64,000 bases of DNA from positions 5,022,001 to 5,086,000 of the forward strand of contig NC_016946.1 of the NCBI RefSeq assembly GCF_000277125.1, in the 5' to 3' direction. The notes beneath the pieces are model-generated. The model had not been told where the DNA came from. It ran no database searches and was given only the letters and a program-made list of their open reading frames with translations. Made by a program: the position numbers and the translations under genes. This stretch comes from Mycobacterium intracellulare ATCC 13950 (GTDB taxonomy: Bacteria; Actinomycetota; Actinomycetes; Mycobacteriales; Mycobacteriaceae). This document shows positions 43,804 to 52,480 of the stretch, piece after piece. The number at the start of each line of letters is the position of its first letter. The stretch's first letter is position 1.

Positions 43804-44808
43804 ATGTCGACACGACGCCATACCGCGCTACTGCTGGCTGCCATCGCTCTGCTGCTGCCGGCGTGCGTCTCCCGCCAACAGGCCGCCGGCCCCGGCGCGG
43901 TGCCGGACCGAGTTCCGCTGTCACAGCTGGCCGACCTGACTCTCAAGGTCGGCGATCAAAAGAGCGTTGGCACCGAAGCCATGCTGAGGGCCGCCGGCGA
44001 GCTGCAGAACCTTCCGTACCGGATCGAATTCTCCACCTTCACCTCGGGACCACCGATGGTCGAGGCCGCCGCCGCCGGCAAGATCGATTTCGCCATCACC
44101 GGTGACACCCCACCGATTTTCGGCGCGGTCGCCAACGCCCGCATCAAGGTGGTGTCCGCATTCGACGGTGGGGGCCCCGGCGATCAGATTCTGGTTCACG
44201 CCGATTCGCCTATTCACTCCGTCACCGACCTGCGAGGCAAAACCATCGCGCTGGCCAAGGGCAGTTCGGCGCACGCCAATGTGCTTGATCAGCTCGACAA
44301 GGCCGGACTCAAACCCGACGACGTCCACCTGGTGTTCCTGCAACCGGCCGACGCCCTGTCGGGATTCCGCAATGGCCAGGTCGACGCGTGGGCCGTGTGG
44401 GATCCCTATACCGCGCAGGCCGAACAGCAACTCCCGGTGCGGGGCCTGGTCACACGCAAGTACAAGTACTCGTTCGGGATCGCCTCCGACCAAACGCTGG
44501 CCGACGCCAAACGGAACACCGCCCTGGCGGATCTGCTGGCGCGATACACCCGAGCCGCGGTCTGGGCGCGCGAGCACCCGCAGGAGTGGGCCGCTCAGTA
44601 CGCCGGGTCCGCCGGCATCGACCCCGCCGTCGCCGCCGTCGCGCAGGGGCGCACTCTGCGACAGCCGATCCCCCTCGACGACACCGTGATTGACGCCGAA
44701 CAGCGCCTCACCGACCTACTGGCGGCGGCGGGCCAGATCAAGTCCGCACCGCGCTTCGGCAACTGGGTGGATCGTCGCTTTGCCGCCACCGCCGCCGAAA
44801 CTCACTGA
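43804..44808 (+). CDS. Orphan ABC substrate-binding lipoprotein, SsuA/sulfonate type
   Basis: 334 residues. The signal ends in lipobox LLPAC (near residue 21), then a type II binding fold of the NMT1/SsuA kind: FTSGPPMVEAAAAGKIDFAITGDTPP, VTDLRGKTIALAKGSSAH, FRNGQVDAWAVWDPYTAQAE. Such proteins bind aliphatic sulfonates, nitrate or thiamine precursors. No permease or ATPase gene is nearby. ATG 43804 with GAGGAG upstream is used; the in-frame extension to 43639 would put 55 residues before the signal peptide. It starts the block absent from H37Rv. Confidence 0.87.
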   Translation: MSTRRHTALLLAAIALLLPACVSRQQAAGPGAVPDRVPLSQLADLTLKVGDQKSVGTEAMLRAAGELQNLPYRIEFSTFTSGPPMVEAAAAGKIDFAITGDTPPIFGAVANARIKVVSAFDGGGPGDQILVHADSPIHSVTDLRGKTIALAKGSSAHANVLDQLDKAGLKPDDVHLVFLQPADALSGFRNGQVDAWAVWDPYTAQAEQQLPVRGLVTRKYKYSFGIASDQTLADAKRNTALADLLARYTRAAVWAREHPQEWAAQYAGSAGIDPAVAAVAQGRTLRQPIPLDDTVIDAEQRLTDLLAAAGQIKSAPRFGNWVDRRFAATAAETH

Positions 44809-45430
44809 CCCGCATGAGGTGGGACTTCTGATGACGAGGCCAGACCGCCCCGCGATAGTGGGCGCGGCAAGGCCGACGTAGTGGTGTTCGCATCGGTTGA
44901 CGCCGCCGGGGCGGCCGGCTCAGGCACCGGAGGCTGTGGAGCGAAACAACATTCGCGGTCGTCGCTGCGCCGGTGATTCCGGGCCGCGACGGCGACGTCG
45001 TGTTGCCAGTGGACTCTGGTCAAGCGCACGCGGATGACCGCGCCCGGTGCGGGGCAGCGAATTTTGGATGGTGAGATTTTTATTGAGGAAACCCCCTGGC
45101 ACGCTCATGTTTGCCGGGTGTTGATCGTGTTTTCACTCTGGGACGTGTACGAATTCGCCCGAGGTAGACGGGGCTATCGGCGCCTTGCCAATCAAACCGC
45201 TGCGTTGCAGGCCTTGCCATTCGAACGCGGTGTTCCCCCGGCGTCGGCCTGCATTTGCCACGAGCTCTTCGGGCAGAGCTGGCTAGTCTTCTGAGCACCC
45301 GAACATTTCAAGCAACTGGCATCCACTGGCGGGTGCCGACCGAAGTTGCTCAATGTTGTTGAAGACCAACCTTATCGGCAAGGACGAGCGCGGGGTCCGT
45401 GGTGTTCGCGGCCGGAGGCGGAGGAAACAA
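44809..45430. other. 622-bp region without a convincing gene
   Basis: Base composition is lower in GC than the neighbours. An 86-codon ORF (45034-45294) has codon third positions unlike the flanking genes and no family resemblance. A 16-codon ORF begins at 44831. The region may be debris of an insertion or the long 5' region of the PPE gene at 45431. No RNA structure was recognised. Confidence 0.5.
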
Positions 45431-46693
45431 ATGGAATTCGGAGCGTTACCGCCGGAGATCAACTCCGGCAGGATCTACTCAGGCCCCGGGCCGGCCCCGT
45501 TGTTGGCCGCCGCGGCCGCCTGGGACGGATTAGCGTCCGAATTACGCGCCACGGCAGCGTCTTACGGGTCCGTCGTCGCAGAGCTGAGAACCGCGTGGAA
45601 TGGCCCCTCGTCGACGTCAATGGCGGCCGCGGCCGCGCCGTACGTCGCGTGGCTGATCGGCAGCGCCGCGCAGGCCGAGCAGTCGGCCAGTCAGGCGAAG
45701 GCGGCGGCGGGCGCGTATGAGGCCGTCTTCGCGGCCACGGTGCCGCCGCCGGTGATCGCGGCCAACCGGGCGTTGTTGGCGACACTGGTCGCGACCAACA
45801 TCCTGGGCCAAAACACCCCGGCCATCGCGGCCACCGAGGCCCAGTACGCCGAGATGTGGGCCCAAGACGCGGCCGCGATGTATGGCTATGCGGGTTCCTC
45901 GGCGGCCGCGACTCAACTGGCCCCGTTCACCACGCCGCCGACGACCACCGACGGCAGCGCGGAAACCAACCAGGCCGCCGCGGTCGCCTCGGCTGCCCAG
46001 TCCTCGGCGAGTTCGAACGTGGAATCCGCGGTCTCCCAGGCGCTCTCGCAGGCCCCGGCCGCGGCACAAACCGCGGCGACGGCGACGGCGACGACGTCGC
46101 CGGGAGTGTCGCTCGGTCTCGGGGAAGCCACGGGGGGCCTGAAGAGTTTCAACAGCTTCCTCAGCACCCTGACCGGGCCCTACTCGCCGCTTGGGGTCGC
46201 AGACGCGGGGAAGGGTTTTTATCAGCTTGCGCTCAACACCAAGGCGATGGGCGGCAACGTTCAAAGTGTCGACCCCACACTGCATCCCAAGGGTCTCCAT
46301 GGGGTTCTGGCCCCGTTGCTGCACAGCGATCTGCTGACCGGCTCCACCTCCTTTCAGGCGCCGAGTGCGGGAACGGTGTCGGCGGCGGTGGGTCGTGCCG
46401 GTGTCGTCGGATCGTTGTCGGTTCCCGCGAACTGGGCCTCGGCCGCGCCCGCGATCAGGACCCTGGCCGCCGAGTTGCCCGAGACGATGCTGGACGCCGC
46501 ACCGGCGATGACGATGAGCCCCGGCCAGGGCCTGCTCGGCCCCACCGCCCTGTCGAGCCTGGCCGGACGCGCCGTCGGGAGCAGCGCCACCCGCGCGGTG
46601 GCCGGGCCGGCGGTCCGGGTGCCCGGGGCGGTGGCCGTTGATGACATCGCCACCACCTCCACGGTCATCGTGATCCCGCCGAACCCGAAATAA
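45431..46693 (+). CDS. PPE family protein, SVP subgroup
   Basis: 420 residues. The PPE domain (about 1-180) starts [19 protein letters not shown] and contains the conserved W-x-G turn in TAWNGPSS and the AAYE-like region. The PPE-SVP mark, GSLSVPANW, is near residue 320, and the C-terminus is Ala/Gly/Pro-rich. Such proteins are exported by ESX (type VII) systems, often with a PE partner; no PE gene lies nearby. ATG 45431 has GGAGGAAAC upstream. It is followed 14 bp later by a second PPE gene, so the two form an operon. Confidence 0.92.
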   Translation: MEFGALPPEINSGRIYSGPGPAPLLAAAAAWDGLASELRATAASYGSVVAELRTAWNGPSSTSMAAAAAPYVAWLIGSAAQAEQSASQAKAAAGAYEAVFAATVPPPVIAANRALLATLVATNILGQNTPAIAATEAQYAEMWAQDAAAMYGYAGSSAAATQLAPFTTPPTTTDGSAETNQAAAVASAAQSSASSNVESAVSQALSQAPAAAQTAATATATTSPGVSLGLGEATGGLKSFNSFLSTLTGPYSPLGVADAGKGFYQLALNTKAMGGNVQSVDPTLHPKGLHGVLAPLLHSDLLTGSTSFQAPSAGTVSAAVGRAGVVGSLSVPANWASAAPAIRTLAAELPETMLDAAPAMTMSPGQGLLGPTALSSLAGRAVGSSATRAVAGPAVRVPGAVAVDDIATTSTVIVIPPNPK

Positions 46694-46707
46694 GGAAAGG
46701 CACCGCC

Positions 46708-48078
46708 ATGGTTTTCACCGATTTCGCAGCGCTCCCACCAGAGGTCATCTCCACCCAGCTCTACGCCGGCCCCGGCGCGGCGCCCATGCTGTCGGCGGCC
46801 GCCGCATGGCAGGCGCTGGCCGCCGAATTGCATTCCACCGCATCCTCGTACGGCGCGGCGATCTCCGAACTCATCGGCGAGGACTGGCAGGGCCCGTCGT
46901 CGGACTCCATGGCGTCCGCCGCGGCACCGTACGTGAACTGGATCTCGACCACGGCGGGCCTCGCTGAGCAGACTGCCGCCCAAGCCCAGGCCGCGGCCAG
47001 TGCCTATGAGGCCGCGCTGGCCTCCGTCGTCCCGCCCGCGCTGATCGCCGACAACCGCACCCAGCTGGCAGCGCTGCAGGCGACCAACCTGTTGGGGCAA
47101 AACGGCGCGGCGATCGCGGCCACCGAAGCCGAATACGCCCAGATGTGGTCCCAAGACGTCACCGCGATGTTCGGCTACGCCGCCGCCTCCCAGTCCGCCG
47201 GGGAGCTGGCGCCGTTCGAGCAGGCACCCGCTGTCAGCAAGGACACCGGGTCGGCGGCTCAGGCGAGCACCACGGCCGCCGCGGCGTCGAGCTCGTCGTC
47301 CTCGTGGATGCAACAGCTGCAGGACTACGTCAACTCGCTTACCACGGGATACACCCAATCGTGGCAGAAGCTGATCGAGGGCATGACCGGCAGTAAGGAG
47401 GTCGCGCCGCTGTGGGAGGCGCTGTTTTCCAGCGTCAAGGGCGTCGGCGGGCAGGCCACCTGGACCAACGTCGTCGGCGCCAGTGGCGGCCTGGGCGTCT
47501 CGGAATGGAAGGGGGCCTTCGTCTACGCCCCCTGGAGCGCCGGCTTGCCCAAAGCGTCGCTGGGCGCGGGTCTGGCCTCCCCCGGAGGCCTTGGCGCCGG
47601 CGTCCCGGTGCGTCCCGTATCGGCGGTGCTGGGCACCGCGCCGACCGTGGGAAAGCTGTCGGTGCCCTCGAGCTGGGCCACCGCCGCCCCCGCCATCCGG
47701 CTGGCCTCCACCGCACTGCCGGCCACCAGCGCGGCCGCGGCCGCCGCGGCGGGTTTCCCGGCCGAGCTGGTCAACGACGCCACCCTGGGCAGCCTGGCCG
47801 GCGGTGCACTCGGCGGCCCCGCCGCCCGCGTCATCAACACCACCACCGGGATCCAGACCCGCGCGATCGCCGGCCAGCGCCGCACCCAACCGGTCAAACT
47901 CGACCGCATCATCGCCCAACTACAAGAAATGCCCGACCAGGTGCAGCACTGGAACGTCGACGAGGCCGGCCTCGACGACCTGGTCGCCCAACTCAGAACC
48001 ACACCCGGCGTGCACGCCGTGCACGTCAACGACGAACCGACGCCCGCCGCCGCACACCCCGAATCCCAGCTGGGATAA
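46708..48078 (+). CDS. PPE family protein, SVP subgroup, with extra C-terminal domain
   Basis: 456 residues. The PPE domain starts VFTDFAALPPEVISTQLYAGPG with the W-x-G turn in EDWQGPSS. The SVP mark is GKLSVPSSW near residue 317. The last 75 residues differ from the first PPE: PVKLDRIIAQLQEMPDQVQH and WNVDEAGLDDLVAQL suggest a small folded alpha/beta domain. The first 180 residues are clearly similar to the neighbouring PPE, so the pair probably arose by duplication followed by divergence of the tail. AAGGAAAGG precedes the ATG. Confidence 0.92.
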   Translation: MVFTDFAALPPEVISTQLYAGPGAAPMLSAAAAWQALAAELHSTASSYGAAISELIGEDWQGPSSDSMASAAAPYVNWISTTAGLAEQTAAQAQAAASAYEAALASVVPPALIADNRTQLAALQATNLLGQNGAAIAATEAEYAQMWSQDVTAMFGYAAASQSAGELAPFEQAPAVSKDTGSAAQASTTAAAASSSSSSWMQQLQDYVNSLTTGYTQSWQKLIEGMTGSKEVAPLWEALFSSVKGVGGQATWTNVVGASGGLGVSEWKGAFVYAPWSAGLPKASLGAGLASPGGLGAGVPVRPVSAVLGTAPTVGKLSVPSSWATAAPAIRLASTALPATSAAAAAAAGFPAELVNDATLGSLAGGALGGPAARVINTTTGIQTRAIAGQRRTQPVKLDRIIAQLQEMPDQVQHWNVDEAGLDDLVAQLRTTPGVHAVHVNDEPTPAAAHPESQLG

Positions 48079-48097
48079 CCACACCGAAGGAGGCTCC

Positions 48098-48448
48098 ATG
48101 ACACGGCTGCTCGCGCTTCTCACCGTATCGCTGGGCATCACGCTCGCGGCACCCGCACACGCCACGCCGGGCGAGGACGAGGCACCCGCCGATGACAACA
48201 ACGGATCCTTCCTGTCCGACCTCCACACCGTCGGGATCAGCTTCAAGGACCCCGGCCAGGCCGTCGCCGCGGGAAAGTCGGTGTGCGGCATGATCACTCG
48301 CGGCGTATCCGGCCTGCAACTCCTCACCGACATCCGCGACAACAACCCCGCCCTGACCACCAACGGCGCCGCCCAATTCGCCACGATATCGGCGAAGGCC
48401 TACTGCCCCGGGCAGCTCGAAGAGAGCAAGGGCAAAGGCGGGGGCTGA
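48098..48448 (+). CDS. Secreted DUF732 protein
   Basis: 116 residues with a Sec signal peptide (LLALLTVSLGITLAAPAHA, cleavage after AHA). The mature part matches the mycobacterial DUF732 layout: FLSDLHTVGISFKDPGQAV, one Cys in GKSVCGMI and a second in AKAYCPGQL, which probably form a disulfide. A Lys/Gly tail ends the protein. AAGGAGG precedes the ATG. It lies 19 bp after the PPE gene, making a three-gene export operon. The function of the family is unknown. Confidence 0.85.
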   Translation: MTRLLALLTVSLGITLAAPAHATPGEDEAPADDNNGSFLSDLHTVGISFKDPGQAVAAGKSVCGMITRGVSGLQLLTDIRDNNPALTTNGAAQFATISAKAYCPGQLEESKGKGGG

Positions 48449-48472
48449 GCGCCAACTGGCCGATGCCCGCGA

Positions 48473-49627
48473 CTACTTCTGGTAGGACAGCGCCCCGGTG
48501 CCCGCGAGCCTGCCGCCCTCGACGATCAGGTACTCCGGACGGATCGGCGTGCCGGCGAACCAGCTTTCCAGGATCTCCCGGGTGCCGGCCGCGTAGCGCG
48601 CCTGCGCCGACAGGGTCGTCCCCGAAACATGCGGCGTCATCGCGTTATTCGGCATCGTCCGCCACGGATGGGCGACCGGCGGGGGCTGCGGGTACCACAC
48701 GTCGCCGGCGTAACCGCCGAGTTGCCCGCTGCGCAGCGCGTCGGCGATCGCTTCCGGGACGGTCTCCTCGGCGCGGGCGGTGTTGACGATGTAGGAGCCA
48801 CGCCGCATCGTCGAGATCAGCTTCTCGTCGAACATCGCGCGGGTGTCCGCGTACAGCGGCGAGTGGATCGAGACCACGTCGACCGCCCGCACCAGCTCCT
48901 GCACCGTGGGATGGAACGTCACGTTCAGTTCCTTTTCGACCTCCGGTGCCAACCGGCGGGTGTCGGTGTAGTGCAGGTTGACGTCGAACGGCGCCAACCG
49001 GCGCAGCACCGCACGCCCGATCCGTCCGGCGGCGATCACACCCACGTCCATGCCCTCGAGGTCGTAGGCGCGCTCGACGCAGTCGGCGATGTTCCAGCCG
49101 CCCTCGACGGCCCACCGGTGGGACGGGACGAAATTGCGGACCAGTGCCAGGATCTGCATCACCGCGTGCTCGGCGACGCTGATGCTGTTGCTGTAGGTCA
49201 CTTCCGCCACGGTGATCCCGCGCTCCTTGGCCGCATCCAGATCCACGTGGTCCGAGCCGATGCCGGCGGTCAGGGCCAGCTTGAGCTTGGGCGCCTTGGC
49301 GATGCGCTCCTTGGTCAGGTAGGCCGGCCAAAACGGTTGCGAGATCACGATTTCGGCGTCGGGCAACGCGCGTTCGAACTCCGAGTCGGGTCCGTCCTTG
49401 TCCGACGTCACCACCAGTTCGTGGCCCGCGTCTTCGAAAAACTTGCGCAGCCCGAGGGCGCCCGACACGCAGCCAAGCAACTCACCGGGCGTGAAATCGA
49501 TCGTTGACGGAGTCGGCACGGTGCTGCCGTCGGGATATCCGTGGATCGTCGGGATGCTGTCGCGCGCGTAGGCCGGCGGGTATCCGTCGACGGGGTCGGG
49601 ATAAAGCACCATCACACACTTGGCCAT
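48473..49627 (-). CDS. fdh: NAD-dependent formate dehydrogenase
   Basis: 384 residues, a D-2-hydroxyacid-dehydrogenase superfamily member of the metal-free formate dehydrogenase kind. Visible: the substrate-site SNSISVAEHAV, the dinucleotide loop GVIAAGRIGRAVL, an Asp-Thr-Arg after beta-2 (HYTDTRR) that favours NAD over NADP, the catalytic Arg in NTARAEE, and the His of TPHVSGTTLSAQAR. It oxidises formate to CO2 and makes NADH. AAGGAG precedes the ATG. A LysR gene lies directly upstream with a T-N11-A box in the spacer. It is not in the H37Rv order. Confidence 0.92.
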   Translation of the reverse strand: MAKCVMVLYPDPVDGYPPAYARDSIPTIHGYPDGSTVPTPSTIDFTPGELLGCVSGALGLRKFFEDAGHELVVTSDKDGPDSEFERALPDAEIVISQPFWPAYLTKERIAKAPKLKLALTAGIGSDHVDLDAAKERGITVAEVTYSNSISVAEHAVMQILALVRNFVPSHRWAVEGGWNIADCVERAYDLEGMDVGVIAAGRIGRAVLRRLAPFDVNLHYTDTRRLAPEVEKELNVTFHPTVQELVRAVDVVSIHSPLYADTRAMFDEKLISTMRRGSYIVNTARAEETVPEAIADALRSGQLGGYAGDVWYPQPPPVAHPWRTMPNNAMTPHVSGTTLSAQARYAAGTREILESWFAGTPIRPEYLIVEGGRLAGTGALSYQK

Positions 49628-49703
49628 TGAATTCTCCTTAACTGGCGATCAACCCCAGTCTCACGGCGCGGCCACGGGCTGTCCAAGACGCGATTCCGAC
49701 TGG

Positions 49704-49724
49704 CTGATAGGCGACGCCGATCAG
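49704..49724. promoter_or_regulatory. LysR-type box upstream of fdh
   Basis: CTGAT-N11-ATCAG is a perfect inverted repeat of the classical T-N11-A form. It lies in the 109-bp spacer between the LysR gene and fdh, 77 bp before the fdh start, where an activator would bind. Confidence 0.7.
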
Positions 49725-49736
49725 TGGAGACGGGGG

Positions 49737-50648
49737 CTAGGACCGCTCGGAGAGCGTGGCGCCGATGCGGGCCTCGCGCGCGGTCCGCCGCAACGCCCGC
49801 GCCAGCAACGAACCCGGCTCGGCCCGGTTGGTGACCAACGCGATCAGCGCGGTGACCGAGGGCCGGCGCAGTCGCAGCACGCTGGCCCCGGCGGGGATGC
49901 CCAGGGTGTGGATCCACGGTTGGGGCACGATGCTCGCCCACCGGCCGGTGCGCACGTGCGCGAACAACGCTGCCACGGAGTCGGTTTCCAGCTGCGGTGT
50001 CACCTCGAGGCCGTGGGTGGCCAACGCGTCGTCGATGACCCGGCGCCCGCGCATGCCCTGGGTGAGCAGGCACAGCGGCAGCTGCACGGCATCCGACCAC
50101 GCGATGGTGTCCGACTCGCCGCCCAGCAGCTCGGCGGCGGCGATGAGCACCGGCTGTTCGTGGTAGAGCGGCGTGACCAGCAGGTCGGCCGTGTCCTGTT
50201 GGTCCGGATAGAGGATGCCCGCGTCCAATTCGAACTTGCGGACGCGTTCGACGATGCCGGCCGAACGCAGATTGACCTCGAGCCGGACCCGCACCAGGGG
50301 ATGCGCGGCACAGAACGGATCCGTAAGCAGCGCAACGGTGGTCGATGCGGCCGGGACCACCCCCAGCCGCAACTCACCGGTCAGCCCGGCCTGCAGCGCG
50401 GTGACCTCCCGTTTGAGCGAGTCGCGGTCGGCCAGGATGCGCCGCGCCCAGGGCACCAGCCGCTCGCCTTCGGGGGTGAGGCCTTCGAACCGCTGCCCCC
50501 GCCGCACCAGCGGGACGTTGAGTTCGGATTCGAGCTTGCGGATGGCCTCCGACAGCGCGGGCTGCGACACGTAGCACGCCCGCGCGGCGCGCGCGAAGTG
50601 GCGCTCTTGCGCGAGCGCGACGAAGTACTCCAGCTGACGAAACAGCAT
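49737..50648 (-). CDS. LysR-family regulator, probable fdh activator
   Basis: 303 residues. The N-terminal winged helix (LEYFVALAQERHFARAARAC and SQPALSEAIRKLESEL) is canonical, followed by the periplasmic-binding-like effector domain (GELRLGVVPAASTTVALL). It lies on the same strand upstream of fdh and probably activates it through the box in the spacer; formate or a C1 compound may be the effector. ATG 50648; no strong ribosome-binding site. The same-strand arrangement (not divergent) is somewhat unusual for a LysR and its target. Confidence 0.9.
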   Translation of the reverse strand: MLFRQLEYFVALAQERHFARAARACYVSQPALSEAIRKLESELNVPLVRRGQRFEGLTPEGERLVPWARRILADRDSLKREVTALQAGLTGELRLGVVPAASTTVALLTDPFCAAHPLVRVRLEVNLRSAGIVERVRKFELDAGILYPDQQDTADLLVTPLYHEQPVLIAAAELLGGESDTIAWSDAVQLPLCLLTQGMRGRRVIDDALATHGLEVTPQLETDSVAALFAHVRTGRWASIVPQPWIHTLGIPAGASVLRLRRPSVTALIALVTNRAEPGSLLARALRRTAREARIGATLSERS

Positions 50649-50736
50649 GCGCCCATTCGACCACGCGCACGGTTACTCGTCGCAGTGGTGGGGGAACCCA
50701 CGGAGCGAACCACAACGCACGCGAAGGAGGCGCACG

Positions 50737-50949
50737 GTGGCCAAACAGTTCGAGGTCGGGGACCACGTCCGATGGAATTCGGAAGCCGGTCACGTCAGCG
50801 GCATCGTGGTCAAGAAGCACACCCGCGACACCGAGTACAAGGGCCACAAACGGCACTGCACGAAAGACGACCCGCAATACGAGATCAGAAGCGACAAAAC
50901 CGACCACGTCGCGATGCACAAGGGCGACGCCCTGGAGAAGATCGACTAG
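50737..50949 (+). CDS. HVA1/TUDOR-domain small protein (DUF2945)
   Basis: 70 residues, GTG start with AAGGAGG 6 nt upstream. The sequence AKQFEVGDHVRWNSEAGHVSG and the later QYEIRSDKTDHVAMHKG follow the hypervirulence-associated TUDOR-like domain (DUF2945), a small beta-barrel found in bacteria and fungi. The function is unknown. It lies 19 bp before a DUF488 gene on the same strand, so they form a two-gene unit. Confidence 0.83.
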   Translation: MAKQFEVGDHVRWNSEAGHVSGIVVKKHTRDTEYKGHKRHCTKDDPQYEIRSDKTDHVAMHKGDALEKID

Positions 50950-50968
50950 GACACGCCGCGACACCACC

Positions 50969-51526
50969 ATGAGCGACGACGGCGAGATCTGGACGATCGG
51001 GCATTGGACATGCCCGGTGCCCACCTTCCTGGAACCCCTCGATCAGGCCCGCATCGACCTGCTCGTCGACGTGCGCGCCCAGCCCGGCTCGCGACGCAAT
51101 CCCCAGTTCGGCAGTGCGGAGATGGCGCGCTGGCTCGGCGACGCCGGCATCGGCTACCTCCACCTTCCCGCGCTCGGGGGACGACGCGGCCGGCAAAGCG
51201 TCGACCCCACCATCAACGCGGGCTGGCAGAACGCCAGCTTCAAGAATTACGCCGATTACACCCTCACCGACGAATACCAGCGCGGCCTGGCGGAACTGAT
51301 CACGCTCGCCCGCTCCCACCGCGTGGCGATCATGTGCGGTGAGCCCGTGCCGTGGCGATGCCATCGGCAATTGATCGCGAACAGCCTTGTCGCCCAGGGC
51401 TGGACGGTATGGCACCTCATCAGCGGATCCACGCCGCGTGAGCATCGACTCGGGCAATGGGGCGCCACACCCGTCGTCGACGAGCGCGGGCGGGTGACGT
51501 ACCCGGCGGACGCCGGCGGTGCCTGA
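50969..51526 (+). CDS. DUF488 family protein
   Basis: 185 residues. The DUF488 pattern is clear: WTIGHWTCPVPTFLEPL at the start, LLVDVRAQPGSRRNPQF, then the conserved CGEPVPWRCHRQLIANSL with its paired cysteines and His. The family is widespread, often next to DNA-repair or stress genes, and its activity is not established. Co-transcribed with the TUDOR-like gene upstream. Confidence 0.87.
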   Translation: MSDDGEIWTIGHWTCPVPTFLEPLDQARIDLLVDVRAQPGSRRNPQFGSAEMARWLGDAGIGYLHLPALGGRRGRQSVDPTINAGWQNASFKNYADYTLTDEYQRGLAELITLARSHRVAIMCGEPVPWRCHRQLIANSLVAQGWTVWHLISGSTPREHRLGQWGATPVVDERGRVTYPADAGGA

Positions 51527-51571
51527 ATGGCCCACTGAAGCAACGGGTTTGGCACGCGGCAGCGCCGTGAG

Positions 51572-52276
51572 CTAGTCAGCGCTTGCTGCGACCACCACAC
51601 AGCACCGGCCCGGCGTCGGCTGCAGCCGGGCATCCAGGCAACGCGGGGTCATCGCGTCGACCATCCCGTTGATCAGCGCGTGGTTCATGCCGCAGGCCAA
51701 TTCGGTCTGTTCCTGAGCCAGCGCATGGAACGGGCAGTTGACCAGGTACACGCCGTCGTCGTCGTGACCCGGTTCATAGCCATACTCCCGCAACAAGCGT
51801 GCCACCAGTTTCAGCGCCGCACGCGCGTCGGCCGGCCGCCGGCGGGCCGCGCTCAGCGCGCTCTCCGCGATGCTCCGGCCGTAGTCGTGGGCGTTGCGGT
51901 GCAACACCTCTACGACGGGCGCGCCGCTCTGCTGGGATTGGACGATGGCCCGGCCCATCAGCCGCCCGGCCAACTCGTACTGACGTTGCGGCAAACTCAC
52001 GGCGATGTCGCGACGGACACGTCGGTACAGCTTCGAGGTGCGCCCCGCTCCCGGGCCGGTCCGGCCGGTCAACCGGGCGTAGTCACATTCCAGCAGGCCT
52101 TCGTCCGTCAGCCGGTCGAGATGAAACTTCGCCTGGTGCCGGGCGATTCCCACCACTTCGGCCGCCTGATCGCGGCTCACCGGTCCGGGCTGCGAACACA
52201 CAAACTGATACAGCTCGTAGCGCACGGGGTCGGCGAGGGCGCCGATTCCGGCGGCATCGCGTTGCAGTTGGTCCAT
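51572..52276 (-). CDS. Winged-helix regulator with C-terminal cysteine cluster (SufR-like)
   Basis: 234 residues. The N-terminal winged helix of ArsR/SufR type covers about 10-80 (LADPVRYELYQFVCSQPGP, GIARHQAKFHLDRLTDEGLL). The C-terminal part has cysteines spaced as in Fe-S sensing SufR proteins: CPFHALAQ, LACGMNH, MTPRCLD and GRCCVVV. I infer a redox or metal sensor. ATG 52276 is chosen because AGAAG lies 8 nt upstream; a GTG at 52285 is in frame. It is divergent from a leader-peptide operon with a consensus promoter and probably controls it. No suf genes are nearby. Confidence 0.8.
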   Translation of the reverse strand: MDQLQRDAAGIGALADPVRYELYQFVCSQPGPVSRDQAAEVVGIARHQAKFHLDRLTDEGLLECDYARLTGRTGPGAGRTSKLYRRVRRDIAVSLPQRQYELAGRLMGRAIVQSQQSGAPVVEVLHRNAHDYGRSIAESALSAARRRPADARAALKLVARLLREYGYEPGHDDDGVYLVNCPFHALAQEQTELACGMNHALINGMVDAMTPRCLDARLQPTPGRCCVVVAASAD

Positions 52277-52303
52277 CGCGCCCACTTCTAAATCACAAGA
52301 GTC

Positions 52304-52332
52304 TTGACGTTACAGCGAATAATTTCTAAAGT
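52304..52332 (+). promoter_or_regulatory. Consensus SigA promoter of the small membrane protein operon
   Basis: TTGACG (52304-52309), a 17-nt spacer and TAAAGT (52327-52332). This is one of the two best SigA-type promoters in the window and lies in an AT-rich stretch. It is 35 bp before the leader ORF start. Confidence 0.7.
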
Positions 52333-52366
52333 TTAATTACTTATCTGTTAGTTTTCAGGAGCCGCC

Positions 52367-52480
52367 ATGGTCACCTTGCCCACCAGCGCCGCCCACATCC
52401 ATCGGTTCGACGATCAGGCTACCCGCGCGCATCGCCGACCACGATGCGATATCGCCGTGGTAAAGCGCCCGGTGTCGTGA
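52367..52480 (+). CDS. 37-residue leader peptide coupled to the next gene
   Basis: ATG 52367 with CAGGAG about 5 nt upstream; the stop TGA (52478-52480) overlaps the GTG start of the next gene (GTGA). The peptide is hydrophilic, rich in Arg and His (HIHRFDDQATRAHRRPR). The strong promoter and ribosome-binding site belong to this ORF, while the next gene has none of its own, so translation of the leader is probably needed to express it. No attenuator hairpin was recognised. Coding status rests on these signals only. Confidence 0.6.
   Translation: MVTLPTSAAHIHRFDDQATRAHRRPRCDIAVVKRPVS

Noticed and set aside
45034..45294. 86-codon ORF in the gap before the PPE genes
   Set aside because: Codon third positions are much lower in GC than neighbouring genes, there is no ribosome-binding site or family resemblance, and the product reads like random translation.
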